A program made the position numbers and the translations under genes. From SW-9-67-25 sp964623735 (lineage in GTDB: Archaea; Halobacteriota; Halobacteria; Halobacteriales; Haloarculaceae): a stretch of DNA of 12,643 nt. Positions 12,530 to 12,643 of the stretch are shown here, piece by piece; positions within the stretch are counted from its first letter, which is position 1; each line of letters starts with the position of its first letter. Below the pieces are notes generated by a model. That model was not told where the DNA came from, searched no databases, and worked only from the letters and a program-made list of their open reading frames with translations. Where the stretch lies: positions 1-12,643 of the forward strand of contig CAZUVE010000081.1 in NCBI GenBank assembly GCA_964623735.1. Reading direction: 5' to 3'.

Positions 12530-12609
12530 CAGGGATGTTCGAAAGTCATTACAGGATCGACCGCAAGAAGGCGTGCGGTCGACCTGGCAAACGCTTTCGA
12601 ACATCCCTA
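12530..12609. mobile_element. Second MITE-like element with nested inverted repeats (80 bp)
   Basis: Perfect 15-bp terminal inverted repeats AGGGATGTTCGAAAG (12531-12545) and CTTTCGAACATCCCT (12594-12608) bound the element. One more base on each side (C at 12530, A at 12609) is a mismatch, and beyond it TA is found on both sides (12528-12529 and 12610-12611), as for a TA target duplication. Inside, TCGACCGCA and TGCGGTCGA form a second inverted repeat with an AGG/CCT extension and one bulged base. The whole can fold as one long imperfect hairpin. The sequence is unrelated to copies A-C. Only one copy is in the window. Confidence 0.6.
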
Positions 12610-12643
12610 TATCGCATCGGTGTCGGAATCGTCCCTGACCGGG

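Noticed and set aside
12209..12604. Full 131-residue form of the small membrane protein
   Set aside because: The extra N-terminal part is encoded by the palindromic element and is Pro/Ser/Cys-rich; a GTG at 12448 gives a more natural membrane protein, although the gene itself remains uncertain.
1..12643. tRNA, rRNA, riboswitch or toxin-antitoxin loci
   Set aside because: I looked for cloverleaf-like segments, conserved rRNA strings and paired small genes on both strands and saw none that I could support.

Overview
This window is about two thirds G+C and comes from a halophilic archaeon (class Halobacteria). The evidence is the Asp/Glu-rich, Lys-poor proteins with strong GC preference at third codon positions, TATA-like boxes about 27 bases ahead of start codons (leaderless transcripts), and archaeal proteins such as aEF1-beta, L21e, Rpo4, FEN-1 and a DUF655 protein. 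I cannot fix the genus; a Haloarcula-like relative is possible but unproven.

Layout. Bases 1-708 hold the 3' part of a RecA/KaiC-like ATPase gene, followed by a broken remnant of a class I glutamine amidotransferase (709-1000). The minus strand then carries a two-gene ABC-2 type exporter (990-2764), a small Rdx/SelW-like thioredoxin-fold protein (2802-3032) and biotin-protein ligase birA (3241-4173). Divergent from birA is a GDP-mannose mannosyl hydrolase-like Nudix gene (4289-4747). Bases 5000-8577 are a plus-strand information-processing cluster: CPCG zinc-finger protein, aEF1-beta, L21e, Rpo4, DUF655 protein, RsmA/KsgA and a HemK2/MTQ2-type methyltransferase, supplying ribosome, RNA polymerase, rRNA modification and probably release-factor modification functions. 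A short possibly decayed stretch follows, then FEN-1 (minus), a divergent membrane/zinc protein of unknown role, a Tat lipoprotein, a zinc-binding haloarchaeal protein and a small Ala/Val-rich membrane protein.

The most interesting signal is not a gene. Three related copies of a short element (76, 51 and 76 bp) with terminal inverted repeat ACTGTCGGCTA lie at 3144, 4856 and 11700. The copy at 11700 is flanked by TA on both sides, like a Tc1/IS630-type MITE. A second, unrelated ~80-bp element with nested inverted repeats and TA flanks lies at 12530-12609. No transposase is present in the window. Other points to follow are the frameshifted amidotransferase remnant, a 21-codon ORF overlapping the rpo4 start by ATGA, and a split small ORF between rpl21e and rpo4. 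No tRNA, rRNA or CRISPR array was seen. I found no gene cluster that looks like a new defence or metabolic system.
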